A DNA stretch of 64,000 nucleotides from Nicotiana tabacum (taxonomy: Eukaryota; Streptophyta; Magnoliopsida; Solanales; Solanaceae). Below the pieces are notes generated by a model. It was not told the origin of the DNA and ran no database searches. It saw only the letters and a program-made list of their open reading frames with translations. Location: NCBI RefSeq assembly GCF_000715075.1, contig NC_134085.1:135236060-135300059 (forward strand), given 5' to 3'. This document shows, in pieces, positions 1-10,433 of the stretch. Position 1 is the stretch's first letter. Each line of letters begins with the position of its first letter. The position numbers and the translations under genes are program-made.

Positions 1-1931
1 CTAGAAAATTAGGGTTTTCAATATAGACGAGTTGAAGAGGTAGTAAAATCATAGAATCAGTCAAAAATATGCAAGAAATAGAAGTTTAAACACAAAAAAT
101 CAGTTAAACAACATTTTAAAAGAAGTTCCGAAACCCTAATTTTTAGAAGAAGGTGAAAAACACTTGAAATCAATGATTCTTGCAAAAGAGTTCCAAGGAT
201 AGTGTAAAACATTAAAGAAACAAACTCAAATCATCTTGGATCTGTACATATCTAAGAGACACAAGAAGAAATTAGTGTTTCAGAAGAAACCTATAAAGAG
301 ATGAAAGAACTTGTCTAGAATCCCAAGGATCGTAACAGATACAACATGATTTTGCTCGAAATCACACTGGAGTAGCCAAGCACACGCTTGAAAGTATTTA
401 TGCATATTAAAAATATATAGGAAAAAATTGGGTATCAACAGGAACAATTAGAGGACTTTATTGCCAAGTCATCAAAAGTGTGGGGCTCACACTACTAGGA
501 TAAAGACCTTCATTTTTGGATTGATATTAACATGATGAAGGAAGAGCCACAAAGAGAATGACTATGAAATCATATAATTTCATTTTTGAATTTGTGCTAA
601 CGTGATGTCTATGTATGTAGCAGCAACACAATTTTGAATTATGTAATAGCAACGTGACTTGCAATTCAAGGGAATACGATACAATCTTTCTCAACAATAA
701 CATACGAATTTTCTCCTACTTCGATCCGCCATTACGTGTTTTGTCACAATTGACGTGTGTTAGAGGGATTTTCAAGAGAATCGGCTAAGGTATGTTAAGG
801 CTATCCCTTCTTTCCTTTTGACATGATCTATACGATACAAACGAAACGAGCAAATTCACAACTTTCATAAATGACTCTATTCATAGAAATACTAGAGGTG
901 CCTATGTTCTCGATTCCTCATGTATCCTACTATTCTATCATCTATTCATGGGTCTCAGAAAATACGTAAGTTGATAAAGTTTATTTCATGATATTAATCA
1001 AAGGCATAATGGTCTTATGACATTCCGAGAGATTTTATTGACGTACTTCTCATGTATTGCATTCATTTACATTGACCCATGACCAGATGGCATTATATAT
1101 GCATATATATGTATATTATGTATAAGGGATATGCAAAAAAGTTATGGCGTTATATACGCACCACCACCTGATCAGTTGGTATACGTTGATGATTTTGTCT
1201 ACAGTGGACGAGATGATTTGAATGGGAAGCCCTCAGAGGCTTGATAATATTATGTACGCATGTACTTATACATGGTATGACATTTTACACATATGCATGG
1301 CATTATAAATATTAATAATTCACAGAGTTATTCAAACTTACATGTTGAGTCTTTTACTCCATTTTTCTCTCATGTCTATTGTTTATTGATTTTCATTTCT
1401 TACATACTCGGTACATTATTTGTACCGATGTCCCTTTTGCCTGGGGACATTGCGTTTCATGCTCGCATGTCCCGATAGAAAGGTTAAGAGTCCTCCAAGT
1501 AGGCTATCAGCTCAGCGGAAGGTGTTTGTGTGCTCCATTTGCTCTAGAGTTGCTTATTTGGTCAGTATGATTAGGACATGTATTGATTGGTATGGCGGGG
1601 TCCTGTCCCAACCTTTATGATACTTATGTACTCTTAGAGCCTTATAGATAAATGTCATGTATACGGATATTTGTATGGCCTTGTAGGCCTATGTTTTGAG
1701 CTTACAAATGATCATATTGGCCTTATAGGCCCGTATGTCATATGTATAAGTTTGTATTACATGTTGGGTCATCCTATGTCAAGTGTTCCCTCATGTTTCA
1801 TTCTAGTTATCTCACAGCAGCCTTTCCGTTTCATTTACCTATGATAGTGTGATACGAAAGATACATTATATTGGTACTCGGTTGAGTACGGTACGGGTGC
1901 CCATCACGACCCATCAGTTTGGGTCGTGACA
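1..1931 (+). repeat. 3' part of a large LTR ending GGGTCGTGACA
   Basis: The stretch ends in GGGTCGTGACA exactly where element A sequence begins. From about position 700 rightward it resembles the complete solo LTR at 24729-27394. Shared landmarks include the pyrimidine-rich CTATCCCTTC block near 800, the TTACATACTCGGTAC block near 1400, the TCAGCGG block near 1510, the GGGGTCCTG block near 1595 and the terminal CAGTTTGGGTCGTGACA. It is therefore a relative of that gypsy-type LTR. Positions 1-700 are AT-rich non-coding DNA that I cannot align to it confidently; they may be the diverged LTR 5' half or another repeat. Short open frames at 1293-1620 are chance frames within the LTR. Whether this is a solo LTR or the end of a longer element starting outside the window cannot be seen. 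Confidence 0.65.
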
Positions 1932-2680
1932 AACTATTCCCCAAAGTACTTATAATTTTTTAGATTATAGTTTGCTGAGTGTAGCCTTTAGAACCGGTAA
2001 AGAAATTTTGAAGGCCTTGTTTTTTGTTACGGGTCTTGGACGTCTCCGAGCCATCTTAATATGGTTGTAGCTTTTTTAGTTCAGGTGTTATCTAATGGGC
2101 TTGTTATCCTAACTTATCTGGGCTTGCCTAAAATAAAAGTCCCCGAATGGGGAAGGCCATAGCCTTTAAGGTTCGGGCGTTGCCTAATAGGTCTTGTGCC
2201 CCCGGGCTTTGATAGCTCGAGCCGTCCGAGCTTGTCTTTGGACGGCAGTCCCCGAGTGGGAGTGATCATTTGAACTTGGATTAAGGCGAACCTTGGGCTT
2301 GATACCTTTAAAGTATTGGGTGTAGGAAATTCGTTAAGAAAAAAAAGAAATTTTTTTAAGGGACAAGATATTTATCCGCAAGATAGAGACTTCCTTTTAT
2401 TCTAGTGCGTAATAGTTACACATGTATAAAAGCTTTGTGCCAAGGCTCGAGCAATCTATGCGGGCACAGTTCATTTGACCGTTTGGCCCTTATAGTAAAA
2501 CCTATCGATCAAGTCGAGACCCAATCAATCACAAAGTTTCTTTCTTTCCTAAAGTCGTTATCCGAGGGTAATGCCCCCAGTGTTTGGGGCCGATCGTAGA
2601 GAGGCCTCGAATACTGCTATCGTGATCTTCGATACCGGTTTATAACTGGCCTTCAATTCTAAGTTAGCATGATTTACTGT

Positions 2681-2750
2681 TGCCTAATTAAAAACCTTGC
2701 CGGAAAACCCATTTAGGACAAAATTGGTTCAAGGGAAAAAGAGTGCAACA
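2681..2750. other. Conserved non-coding block of Tat elements, copy in A
   Basis: On the plus strand the block has a TTAAAAACCTTGCCGG core, then AAAACCC, GGACAAAA and an AAAAAGAGTGCA end. It lies just downstream of the integrase end in the element's own sense. Matching blocks occur at 14105-14180 (B), 49921-49993 (C) and 63312-63382 (F), although the surrounding spacers are poorly conserved. No open frame is maintained. A structural or regulatory RNA role is a guess. Confidence 0.6.
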
Positions 2751-2857
2751 CGTGCTTCAGGCCTAAATATTGTGTCATTCTTTGACGGTTGCCTGCAAGT
2801 GTTAGTTCAAAATGTAAATAAGTAAAAGAAACGAATGGGGTTGTACCTTAGCAGCAA

Positions 2858-3660
2858 TGTTGCTTCAAGTGATTTACATTCTAGTTGTTCGGTAGTCGTT
2901 CACCATTCATTACTCCGAGTTTGTACTATCCCTTTTCGGTGATCTCGATAATTTGATATGGTCCTTCCCAGTTCGGCCCCAACTTCCCTTTGTTCGGGTT
3001 TCGGGTGCTTAGTATGACCTTCCTTAATACTAAGTCCCCGATATTGAAGTGTCGAAGGTTGGCCCTTCGGTTGTAATATCTCTCGATTCGTTGTTTTTGG
3101 GTGGCCAACCGGACAAGGGCTGCTTCATGCATTTCGTATAATAGCTCCATGCTCGTATTCATGGCCTCGTCGTTTGATTACTTAGTTGCATATCGGAACC
3201 TGAGACTTGGTTCTCCGACGTTTACCAGTATTAGAGCTTCAGCACCGTAAACCAGGGAGAATGGGGTGGTCCCGGTACTGGACCTTGATGTTGTACGGTA
3301 TGCCCATAAGACTTTGGGCAAGATTTTCTTCCATTTTCCTTTGGTGTCGGTTAACCTCTTTTTGAGGTTTTGAAAAGTATGGTTTTGTTGGTCGATTTTG
3401 CTTATCTGTCTCTACTAGAGTGATAGGGTGTTAGTAGGATCATTTTGATCTTATGGTCTTCAAGGAACTTGCCTACTTTGCTGCTGATGAATTGTTTCCG
3501 GTTGTCGCACATGATATCGGCTGGCATTCTGAACCGTCATATGACATTTTCCCAAATGAAATCGATGACTTCCTTCTCCCTAACCTTCTCGTATTCCTGG
3601 GCTTCTACGCACTTAAGAGAAATAGCCAGTCATAAACAATATAAATTAAGCCTTACTGGG
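2858..3660 (-). pseudogene. Integrase core and C-terminal remnant (element A)
   Basis: The open part at 2926-3162 translates to the C-terminal end of a gypsy integrase. It has an ERYYNRRAN segment, then GDLVLRKV and GPNWEGPYQI, the usual DNA-binding end of Tat-lineage integrases. Upstream (3163-3660) the catalytic core is recognisable only in pieces spread over several frames. Downstream of 2926 the frame has further stops before fading near 2858. In a live element, integrase joins the double-stranded DNA copy to the chromosome. Here it cannot be functional. The corresponding region of element B is at 14887-15632. Confidence 0.75.
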
Positions 3661-4237
3661 TGCCCATGGAAGGGCCCCAACAATGTTCATTCACCACTTC
3701 ATGAATGGCCATTGTGAAAAAACCGAATGCAACAGCTCCCAGAAGTAATCTTTGACATTTATCACATTTTTGTACGAACTCCTTCATGTCCTTTTCCATA
3801 TCAATCCAATAGTAGCTAGCTCTGACTATTTTTCCAACCAATGATTCAGTGCTTGAATGATTTCCATAGGTGCCTTCGTGAATTTTCCTCAGAATGTACT
3901 CGGTATCTCCTGGTCCTAGACATATCGCGAGCGGGCCATCGAATGTTCTTCTGAACAGGGTTCCGTCTTCACACACACTAAATCGGGCCACCTTCGTACA
4001 CAGGGCCCTCGATTCTTTTGGATCCGAGGGCAAATTTTTGGTCTTTAAATATTCTATATATTTGTTTCTCCAGTCCCAAGTTAGGATCATTGAGTTTATC
4101 TCGGCATGGCCATCTTTCACTAGCGATCTCATGAGATGTACGATAGCCCCCAATCTGAACTCGTCATCCTCGACTGACAATCCTAAGTTAGCAAGGGCAT
4201 CAGCCTCACTATTTTGATCTCGAGGTACGTGTTGCAA
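3653..4237 (-). pseudogene. Archaeal-like RNase H end plus integrase zinc-binding domain (element A)
   Basis: This is an open stretch of 194 codons. The first part (QHVPRDQNSEADALANL) is the C-terminal end of the archaeal-like RNase H; its last catalytic acidic residue lies in the DQNSEADALA motif. The linker contains WRNKYIEYL. The integrase zinc-binding HHCC region follows, seen as EGTYGNHS and later CDKCQ. After CDKCQR the frame drifts off the family pattern, so integrase is interrupted around 3740. It continues the RNase H at 4268-4615 after a short break and precedes the integrase core. Confidence 0.8.
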
Positions 4238-4267
4238 AGTCCACTTCTTTAACCAATATAATATTGC

Positions 4268-4615
4268 CTACAACTTATCCAGGTACCTTTGCATTAATTC
4301 TTCTCTGACTTGGAATGTCTCATTAACTTGGTTCACCACGAGGAAGGAGTCGCACTTAGCTTCGATCACCTCCGCCCCCAAGCTTTTGGCTAGTTCGAGA
4401 CCTGCAATCATGACCTCATATTCGGCCTCGTTGTTAGTCAATTTCACAGTCCTAATAGATTGTCTAACTACATTGCATGTTGGTGGCTTCAATACGATGC
4501 CAAGTCCGGACCCTTTTGCATTTGAGGCACCATCCGTAAAGAGTGTCCAGATCCCCAAAAATGTTCCTGAGTTCTCCAACAACTCTCTTTCAACTTCAGG
4601 TATTAGGGCTGGCAT
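4268..4615 (-). pseudogene. Archaeal-like RNase H domain (element A)
   Basis: Contains LFTDGASNAKGSGLG, the first catalytic Asp with its glycine-rich strand; LTNNEAEYE, the catalytic Glu; and EAKCDSFLVVNQV, the next Asp. This pattern is of the RVT_3 / archaeal RNase H type. Together with the native RNase H encoded at 4596-5042 it gives the dual RNase H arrangement known for the plant Tat lineage. The domain would degrade the RNA strand during reverse transcription. It is open for 115 codons, but the parent polyprotein frame is broken on both sides. Confidence 0.8.
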
Positions 4616-5042
4616 AAAGTCGGGCCACGAAGTTTGCCAAAATTTGAGATTTAATGGTGATTCGCGGTCGATATTTAAAATTGTACCCGTTGATCTCCAT
4701 GGCCCATTTGGCCAATCGTCCCAAGAGCTCGGGTTTATGCATTATATTTCGCAATGGGTAAGTATTCAGAACACATATATGATGACATTGAAAATATGGT
4801 TTCAGTTTTCTAGAGGCGCTTAGCAAAGCGAGCGCCAATTTTTCTAGGTGAGGGTACCTAGTTTCAGCCTCACTTAGAGTCCTGCTAACATAGTAAATTG
4901 GAAATTGCGTACCTTTCTCTTCTCGGACCAGGACTCCACTTACTGCTATCTCTGATACTGCCAAGTACAAGTATAGTTGTTCGTCTAGCTTTGGAAACTG
5001 AAGCAGCGGTGGGCTCGTTAGATACCGCTTGAGTTCCTCCAA
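4596..5042 (-). pseudogene. RT connection and native RNase H (element A)
   Basis: The 148-residue open stretch begins with ELKRYLTSPPLL, typical of the gypsy RT-RNase H junction. It continues with YLYLAVSEIAVSGVLV, PIYYVSRTLSEAETRYPHLE and ALALLSASRKLKPYFQCH, the native gypsy RNase H fold. It ends near LLGRLAKWAMEI. Gypsy elements use it to remove RNA from the RNA/DNA hybrid. It overlaps the archaeal-like RNase H frame at 4596-4615, showing a frame change between what should be one continuous polyprotein. Confidence 0.8.
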
Positions 5043-5086
5043 GTCCCGTTGGCACTCCAGGGTCCATGAGAAGTCATTCTTATTCT

Positions 5087-5900
5087 TCAGTAGTGAGAAG
5101 TATCTGTGGCTCTTATCGGAGGACCATAAGATGAATCGCCCAGGGCAGCTATGCGTCCGATTAATCTTTGCACGGCCTTCACATTGTCTACAACCGTGAT
5201 ATGCTCGATGGCTTTAATTTTATCGGGGTTGATCTCAATTACCCGATTGGATAAAATGAATCCGAGGAATTTACCTGATCCGACCCTAAACCCATATTTG
5301 TCCGGGTTCAGCTTCATATTGTACTTCTTCAATATGCTAAAAGTTTCCTGCAAATGTTTTAAATGGTCCTCTGCTCGCAGGAACTTAACCATCATATCGT
5401 CAATGTACACCTCCATTGATTTTCCTATTTATTCCTTGAACATCAAGTTTACTAGGCGTTGATAAGTGGCCCTGGCATTTTTTAATCCGAATGGCATCAC
5501 GTTATAGCAGTATGTGTCGCATTTAGTGATGAATGAGGTTTTTTCCTGATCACCCGGGTTCATCCGTATTTGGTTGTACCCGGAGTAGGCATCGAGAAAA
5601 TTGAGGATCTTGTGGCCGGCCGTGGCATCAATCATGCGATCGATGTTGGGAAAACGGAAGAAGTCCTTGGGGTATGCCTTATTCAAATCCTTATAGTCTA
5701 CACACATTCTTAATTTATTCCCTTTTTTAGGGACTAACACTACGATTGCTGACCAATCCAGGTATTTAACCTCCCGAATGGACCCCATTTTAAGGAGTTT
5801 ACATACCTCGTCCTTGATGAAAGTATGTTTGACCTCGGACTAGGGTCTCCTCTTCTGCTTGACCGGGTGAAATTTCGGGTCCAGGCTTAACTTCTGAGTG
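5087..5900 (-). pseudogene. Reverse transcriptase (element A)
   Basis: The upper part (5429-5788) has GSIREVKYLDW, RMCVDYKDLNKAYPKD, FLDAYSGYNQI and MPFGLKNA, the fingers and palm of a Ty3/gypsy RT. The lower part (5087-5416) starts at MEVYIDDMMVK, which holds the YIDD catalytic motif, and continues with HLQETFSILKKYNMKLNPDK and GKFLGF. A single in-frame TAA just after NLMFKE separates the two parts. Another stop lies upstream, before SEVKHTF. The thumb region loses the family pattern near 5090. The essential aspartates are present, but the gene is dead as a polyprotein. Confidence 0.88.
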
Positions 5901-6190
5901 GTTATTTCCGACGGGATCCCTGTCATATCAAGGTGGGACCAAGCAAAGCAATCTTCCTTAGCTATAAGAAATTGAATGAGTTTTTTCCTGAGCTTGGGGT
6001 TGAACCCCGCGCCCAGGTTTATCTTTCAATCGAGTAAGTGTTCGGTTAGTACGACTTGTTCTAGTTCCTCGACTATTGATTTTGTAGCATCGGAATTACT
6101 GAGGGCTATGAAATATCTGGGGACTCTGTAGTCGTTGTCCTCATCTACCCCTTGTTCCCCAGACTTTGTCGAGGCTGGTATCGATGATTT

Positions 6191-6781
6191 CTATTTGGCA
6201 CCGTCTTTGACCATCCGATTCGGATCCTCCGATGTTGTGAGTGCAGATATCGAGATCACTTCATTGACCCCAAACATTTCCTTGGCGGTCGGTTGTTCCC
6301 CATAAACTATTTTGACTCCTCCGGGTGTTGGGAATTTTAGCACCTGGTGCAGCATCGCGGGTATTGCTCTCATGATGTGAATCCATGGCCTCCCGAACAG
6401 GTTTTATCTCATATCCCATTTGGTTACATAGAACTTGACTTCTTTTACGGTTCCCACGATGTTCACTAGTAATATTATCTCCCCTTTAGTGGTCTCGCAT
6501 GCCATGTTGAACGCTCTTAGGACCCGGACCGTAGGTACGATTTGATCTTGTAGGCCGAGTTGTTCCACGACCCTTGATCTGATGATGTTAGCTGAGCCAC
6601 CTGGATCAATTAGCACACGCTTAATTAGAGATTTATTTACGAGTACCGATATTACCAGTGCATCGTTGTATGGTTGCACGATCCCCTCAACGTCTTCATC
6701 ATTGAAAGACAAGGTTCCTTCCGATACGTAATTTCGAGTCCATTTTTGCCTTGTGATGGATACTTTGGTGCATTTTAGCAT
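6191..6781 (-). pseudogene. Retroviral-type aspartic protease (element A)
   Basis: The 125-codon open stretch at 6404-6781 contains VLIDPGGSANIIRS. This sits where Tat proteases carry the active-site Asp strand, here in DPGGSAN form. It is followed by LRAFNMACETTKGEI. A second stretch at 6191-6373 continues downstream as the protease C-terminal extension (MRAIPAMLHQVLKFPTPGG). In the family this protease cuts the Gag-Pol polyprotein. The two parts are separated by a stop or frame change at about 6374-6403. Element B has the matching protein at 18639-19019. Confidence 0.75.
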
Positions 6782-6829
6782 CGGACCCTAGGGAATATCG
6801 ATTCCATCGATGATTATGTTGATGACGTG

Positions 6830-7740
6830 CTAAGGCTCTTCCTGCTCGGTCTGCTTATTAGAGTCATTGTTCCTGAAGTGGTTCTTGGCCTGATCACGCA
6901 GGAATTCTCGGGGATGCCTGTTATTGAACAGCCGAGCCACCTCCTTTCTTAATTGTCAGCAGTCTTCTGTTTTGTGGCCATGAGTGCCATGATATTTGCA
7001 CATTAGGTTGGGATATTTTGGGCTGGATCAGACTGTACAGGTCTAGGCCATTTTGTATCTTTGATGTGTCCGATGGCAGATACGATAGGGACGGCATCAA
7101 CGTTGAAGTTGTACTCCGATAATCTTAGAGCTTCTTTAGGACCAACGGGCCTGTCAAAGTTGTTTTTGCTCACGAGTCCCCAGTTGTTGTGACCTCGATC
7201 CCTTCTCTTTTCATTTCGCATAGAGTTCCACCCGGACCCACTACTTCTTCAGTCTCCATTGTACGACTGATACCGATCCTTGTTTGATCTCGGTTCGCGG
7301 TCGATGTCTCTCTTGACTTTGTCGATGGTTCTGACATGGTACACGGACCTGGAAGGGGCCCCAAGCTGATTATCTTTGACCCTAATTTTTGATTGATATC
7401 GGTTATAGACATCAACCCAAGTAATAGTCGGATATTCTTTCAGGTTTTGTTTCAACTATTGTGAAGCCAACGAGCTCCGAATGTTGAGTCCTTGGGTGAA
7501 AGCCTGAACAGCCCAATCATCAGCGACCGGTGGCAGCTCCATCCGTTTCATTTGAAACCGGGACATGAACTCTCTGAGCATCTCATTATCCTTCTATTTT
7601 ACTTTGAAAATGTCAGATTCCTGGTCTCGACCTTGATAACCCTGACGTGTGCTTTCATGAAAGAATCTGCAAGCATAGCAAATGAGTCAATAGAATTAGG
7701 AGGTAAGTTGTGATACCATATCATAGCTCTTTTTGACATA
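6830..7740 (-). pseudogene. Gag, C-terminal half with zinc knuckle (element A)
   Basis: Several overlapping frames encode the capsid and nucleocapsid part of gag. The MIWYHNLPPNSIDSFAML segment at about 7650-7730 is the conserved capsid core shared with B. Downstream are PKEALRLSEYNFNVDA at 7003-7221 and a Cys/His cluster near 6990 (CKYHGTHGHKTEDC-like, also in B). The N-terminal half is missing: at about 7740 the sequence stops matching B and turns into unrelated AT-rich DNA. Gag would form the virus-like particle; this copy is fragmented. Confidence 0.75.
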
Positions 7741-9426
7741 TCTAACGAGCAATTAAGAAATAAACTAATAAATCTTTTGTGTTTACTCAAATACAAAATA
7801 ATGGATCCTTTCATTATATGTTCAAGGGATCCATTTGACCTAACTAAATAATTTTAGCCACCAAACTCTTTGGACCAAAGCTTCAGCAATATTAAAAGCT
7901 TGCCTTAAGCAATATTATGCCAATTCGGTTTACCTTCATTGAATTTATGAAAACAAAGGTTAAAACCCCTCTTGAGAATTGTGATGTACAGTAATAGTTA
8001 GGTTTTGACTCAAACTATTTTTCGTTATAAGTCGTAACCTTCGTTAAGTAAACTCTGATCATTAGCGCAAACTCTGATCGTCATAACGTACACCCCCCTC
8101 CACACCCCCCACACCCCACCCAGTTTGTCCATCTCATTTATCGTTTAACTCCCTGAAACTTTGCCAATGAATGTCAAGTGTATCTCAAATTTTGACATTT
8201 ATAGCAAAATGGAAAAAATATTAATTTTGCCCCTGAATTGAGGTAAAATGAACAAAATGATCCCATTTCGAATAAATCTAAGAGAAAAATATATCATTTT
8301 TGTCATACGAGCTGAAGCAACGATAGTCGGGAGGAAAGTTTTTAACTTCTTTCCTATCAACGAGAGCACTCTTGGGCAAGAAACGGAACAAAAGACATAG
8401 TTTAGTGAAAAAGTTGGTCATTTTCCTTTGAAACTAATAAAATATATTATTGTACTCAAGAAGTATCCAAGAACCTTCTTCCACAATTACAAAATCTTAT
8501 ATTCTGGTCCTACTCATAACACTTTTCCAACTCTCTCAATGTAAATATATGTCACAAACCTCTGGGGTTGGTCAATTTCAAGACCAAGAATAACATAACT
8601 ATGGTAAACCATGTCAAATGATAGTTCTCTTATTCCCACTTTACTACAGATTTTCGCCCTACAAACATTTAATTAATAAGTCTAAATAATGTGTACACGA
8701 TGATAGCTTGATTAAGTGAAGCGCGAGCACCACCGAACTATCATAACAACCAAAAATGCATGACCATTACGTACAGAGTTAAATTATATATACTGTGACA
8801 ACATTATAAGTTTTTGCTTACCATTTTAGCATAATTTAATCAGTTATATCATGCTACATATCTTATTTTTTACATAATCAACATACGTTTACTACTACAG
8901 ACTGATAACAACCTGAAATTAATTGTAAATATAATAACGTGATAGTGCAGATTGCAGAAAAGTTGGGCCGTCATTTGTCAATATTATATAACTTAAACCA
9001 GCATGTTCACTAGTTTGTACGCAAAAATGGTTTCTTCCTGGAAAAAAGCATGATCATTAGTTTAATATCTTGGTCAATCTAAAATCAAGAAGAAGGAAAA
9101 TCTCGTTAGGATCGACTGCTGCTGTCATTTTCTTTTTAATTACAGAACTGTTTGACGTTCCTAATGTAATTAATTAATTTCCTTAAAATATCACGAAGAA
9201 AATCAAGTTGGTTCTTTGTGCACAGATTTTAGTCGACCATTGTTTTTGGTATTCGTTAATATTATTTATATCACCAATACCTTTTTTCTAGGTTAAGTTC
9301 AGGTTATAGTGTGCGTTCACAACGTCGGCCCAGTCTTGTATATTGTATTACATGATGGCATAAAAAATATCTTCTCACAAGTAAAAGATGTTATAGGGAT
9401 GGAAAGCAAAGTACGATAAAAATGAA
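7741..9426. other. AT-rich intergenic DNA, no gene seen
   Basis: No defensible open frame or RNA gene. A short C-rich tract (CACCCCCCTCC and relatives) lies near 8090-8125. A 33-bp imperfect direct repeat partner is found at about 9386-9416 (see findings). This stretch is the left flank into which element B inserted. Confidence 0.6.
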
Positions 9427-9431
9427 ATATA

Positions 9432-10053
9432 TGTTTACCCAAAAATCGGATAATAATTAAATTTATACGCGGTTTAAGGACACGTGATATAACTTGATAC
9501 AAATTAAGAAAAATAAATTAGTATTGAAATTGACGATAAAAGAGTAAATGCAAACCACACAAATTGACTAGCCCTCGCCCTCGAGTTCAGTCACCCTTGA
9601 ACCAAAAGATGTTCTAACTGGCTTATGAACAGAAAACCAAGATAATGAAAACTAGAAAATGACAGTATATTGCTTTGTATTGCGTGATAATGATGTCTTT
9701 TACAAATGATCAGACCCCCTTTATATAGTAGGGGAGTCCTACTCTTGATACAATTCTATATGAGGTAAGAAATCTCAAGATTAGCAAGTTAATCGGCCTC
9801 TTCTTGATATGTTCCGTGATCCTCGCTCGATTGGGGATATTTTGGCTCTCCGTTATTTGGTTTGGTAAGCTTCCCTCGATCTCGCTTGATCTCTATCTTG
9901 CTCGGTCTCTATCTTGATCGGTCTCTGGGTCACGAGCTCGACAATCTAACCTTGTACCATGGTTCGATATAACACGAGGTTGAACTTTGGTCTATCATGT
10001 TCTAGTCTCGATTAGTCATACAAAAGGGCAAGTTTCGGTTTTGACCGTATACA
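9432..10053 (-). repeat. 3' LTR of element B
   Basis: On the plus strand it starts TGTTTACCC and ends GTATACA. It is a copy of 20965-21615, sharing blocks such as TTTATACGCGGTTTAAGG, ATATCGCTTGATCTC-like repeats and CTTTATATAG. It is about 29 bp shorter than the right LTR. Part of the difference is one less unit of a short TCTCGATCTTG-type internal repeat (about 9885-9925 here against 21425-21490). The 5-bp TSD ATATA lies immediately outside. The purine-rich tract expected for plus-strand priming is the AGGGGACTATT-like sequence (minus strand) at 10054-10068. Confidence 0.92.
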
Positions 10054-10433
10054 AATAGTCCCCTGGTTTCTCGGAGAGAAGATGACAAGAAACGATATGT
10101 ATTTTCGAGCTCCGTCACGATGGGCCATGATGTAAGCAACGATCGTCACTGATACACCCGATGATGACGTAAGCAACAACTCGAAACGTCCCGTCGGTAT
10201 AGTTACCAAAGTATTAAATGTCTGTCAGTTGCTAGTAGGCCATCATGAGTTCTGAACCATCACCGGCAAGCTATAAGTACTATAACCTTCCTCTATTCAG
10301 AATTTACGTTCAAAGCTTCTCCCATTCTTGCTTCTCTTCAAAAATCTCTTTACTTTACAATTCTTGTACCCAATTTTCTTGAACTTTTAGATAACCGCAT
10401 ACCATCCTAATTCCCTTTTTTTTTTGCTCTATA

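Larger units (their letters stand above)
1932..7740 (-). mobile_element. Element A: truncated Tat-lineage Ty3/gypsy retrotransposon
   Basis: Reading on the minus strand from 7740 to 1932, the order is gag (C-terminal half), zinc knuckle, protease, RT, RNase H, archaeal-like RNase H and integrase, followed by a non-coding spacer like that of element B at 13390-13760. The dual RNase H is known for the Tat lineage. No LTR of its own is present. The left side is cut by the LTR ending at 1931. On the right, similarity to the element B gag stops abruptly near 7740. Many stops and frame changes mean it cannot encode a full polyprotein. It is a close relative of B and probably the same family. Confidence 0.85.

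Noticed and set aside
3894..4823. Plus-strand open frames opposite RNase H and integrase of element A
   Set aside because: They mirror conserved minus-strand coding sequence, have no recognisable domains and are broken in element B.
8090..8125. C-rich tract as a possible regulatory element or G-quadruplex
   Set aside because: Short and isolated; no neighbouring gene to regulate, and the run pattern is weak.
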